DNA of 37,554 nucleotides from Ignavibacteria bacterium (GTDB lineage Bacteria; Bacteroidota; Ignavibacteria; Ignavibacteriales; Ignavibacteriaceae), in assembly GCA_011052365.1 (NCBI GenBank), contig DRJC01000023.1:1-37554 (forward strand). Direction: 5' to 3'. The notes beneath the pieces were generated by a model that worked only from the letters and a program-made list of their open reading frames with translations, did not search any database and was not told the DNA's origin. The position numbers were made by a program, and so were the translations under genes. This document shows, in pieces, positions 37,159 to 37,554 of this stretch. The stretch's first letter is position 1; every line of letters begins with the position of its first letter.

Positions 37159-37188
37159 TTGATGTTATTCTCCACCTCTCCTTATATT
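37159..37188 (+). promoter_or_regulatory. Candidate promoter for the small membrane protein
   Basis: TTGATG (37159-37164), 18 bases, TATATT (37183-37188); also CTTG-N21-TATATTAA. It matches the pattern of the other promoters in the window and lies 46 bases before the next start codon. Confidence 0.45.
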
Positions 37189-37234
37189 AATTAAGAAAAC
37201 AAATAAAATTTCTTTTAATTTGAAAGAAGATAAT

Positions 37235-37411
37235 ATGAAAGCGGTCATTTTAACAATCCTTTCGTTAGTCACATTAGTGTCATTTATAATTTTTATTAGC
37301 TCATTTGGTAAAGAATTATATCACATTATTTTGGGTGGTTTAGGATTTGTGATATTTTTATTTCTACTGATAGCACTTATTAAGAATTATAAAGCTAATT
37401 TATTTAATTGA
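37235..37411 (+). CDS. Small two-helix membrane protein of unknown function
   Basis: 58 residues from the ATG at 37235: helix 1 at about 2-24 (VILTILSLVTLVSFIIFI), a short polar turn GKELYHI, helix 2 at about 32-51 (GGLGFVIFLFLLIALI), then a basic tail KNYKANLFN. A TTG fifteen bases upstream is in frame, but the AAAGAAG SD fits the ATG. No family recognised. It has its own candidate promoter and no coding neighbour downstream within the window. Confidence 0.6.
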   Translation: MKAVILTILSLVTLVSFIIFISSFGKELYHIILGGLGFVIFLFLLIALIKNYKANLFN

Positions 37412-37554
37412 AATAAACTATTCTTTTAAGTCTGTCCATACAAATATAGCAGGTATTACTTATAACATAATTCTGATAGTGGGCAACATCAGGATAGCCG
37501 TCTTATGTTAAATTGTTGTACACTTTTAAATGGTCAAACTTTAATTGATAATTC

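Noticed and set aside
37412-37554. A minus-strand frame near the window end (reads ...YQNYVISNTCYICMDRLKE)
   Set aside because: It is short, interrupted by a stop upstream, and has no start or recognisable family. The stretch is treated as intergenic, though it could be the end of a decayed gene.

Overview
The window is about 37.5 kb of an AT-rich bacterial chromosome, and most of it is one of the most conserved gene blocks in bacteria. In order it carries a tRNA cluster, secE-nusG-rplKAJL-rpoBC, the str operon (rpsL-rpsG-fusA-tuf), and the S10, spc and alpha operons run together from rpsJ to rplQ without a break. The best guess for the host is the FCB group, nearest Ignavibacteriota, Chlorobiota or Bacteroidota. 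This is inferred from low GC, the HYTHYGRLCPIETPEG stretch of RpoB (HPTHYGR in E. coli), promoters that fit the TTTG/TAnnTTTG pattern, and the tRNA-Tyr-Gly-Thr-...-Trp-secE order. Most genes have a purine-rich Shine-Dalgarno (SD) sequence, which argues against a typical Bacteroidia member. I could not confirm the taxon without a search.

Bases 1-4760 are the accessory part. They hold the 3' end of a secreted seven-repeat beta-propeller protein, a YifB/ComM-type AAA ATPase, a YefM-YoeB-type toxin-antitoxin pair on the minus strand, an unrecognised exported glycine-rich membrane protein, and a 677-base stretch with no intact gene. That stretch contains a decayed fragment resembling the YoeB toxin.

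Bases 4710-5890 hold tRNA-Tyr, tRNA-Gly, tRNA-Thr, rpmG and tRNA-Trp. This is the least ordinary part. The intact tRNA-Gly is the last of four tandem elements with a period of about 107 bases. The first three keep the 5' half of tRNA-Gly but have its anticodon arm replaced by a 7-bp hairpin and have lost the T arm. An incomplete tRNA-Thr copy likewise precedes the intact tRNA-Thr. rpmG stands where many bacteria keep a second tuf.

Bases 5907-17001 (secE to rpoC) provide the Sec translocon subunit, NusG, the L11/L1/L10/L12 stalk proteins and the large RNA polymerase subunits. A hairpin with a competing alternative fold separates rplL from rpoB, and a clear intrinsic terminator follows rpoC. 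A good promoter at 17093-17121 then starts the str operon. From rpsL to rplQ the genes are on one strand with mostly short gaps: ribosomal proteins, EF-G, EF-Tu, SecY, Map, IF-1 and RpoA. A complete tRNA-Gln gene is embedded between rplR and rpsE. A terminator ends the block after rplQ, and its T-run touches the start codon of engB, a ribosome-assembly GTPase. A small two-helix membrane protein follows. All five tRNAs lack an encoded CCA end.
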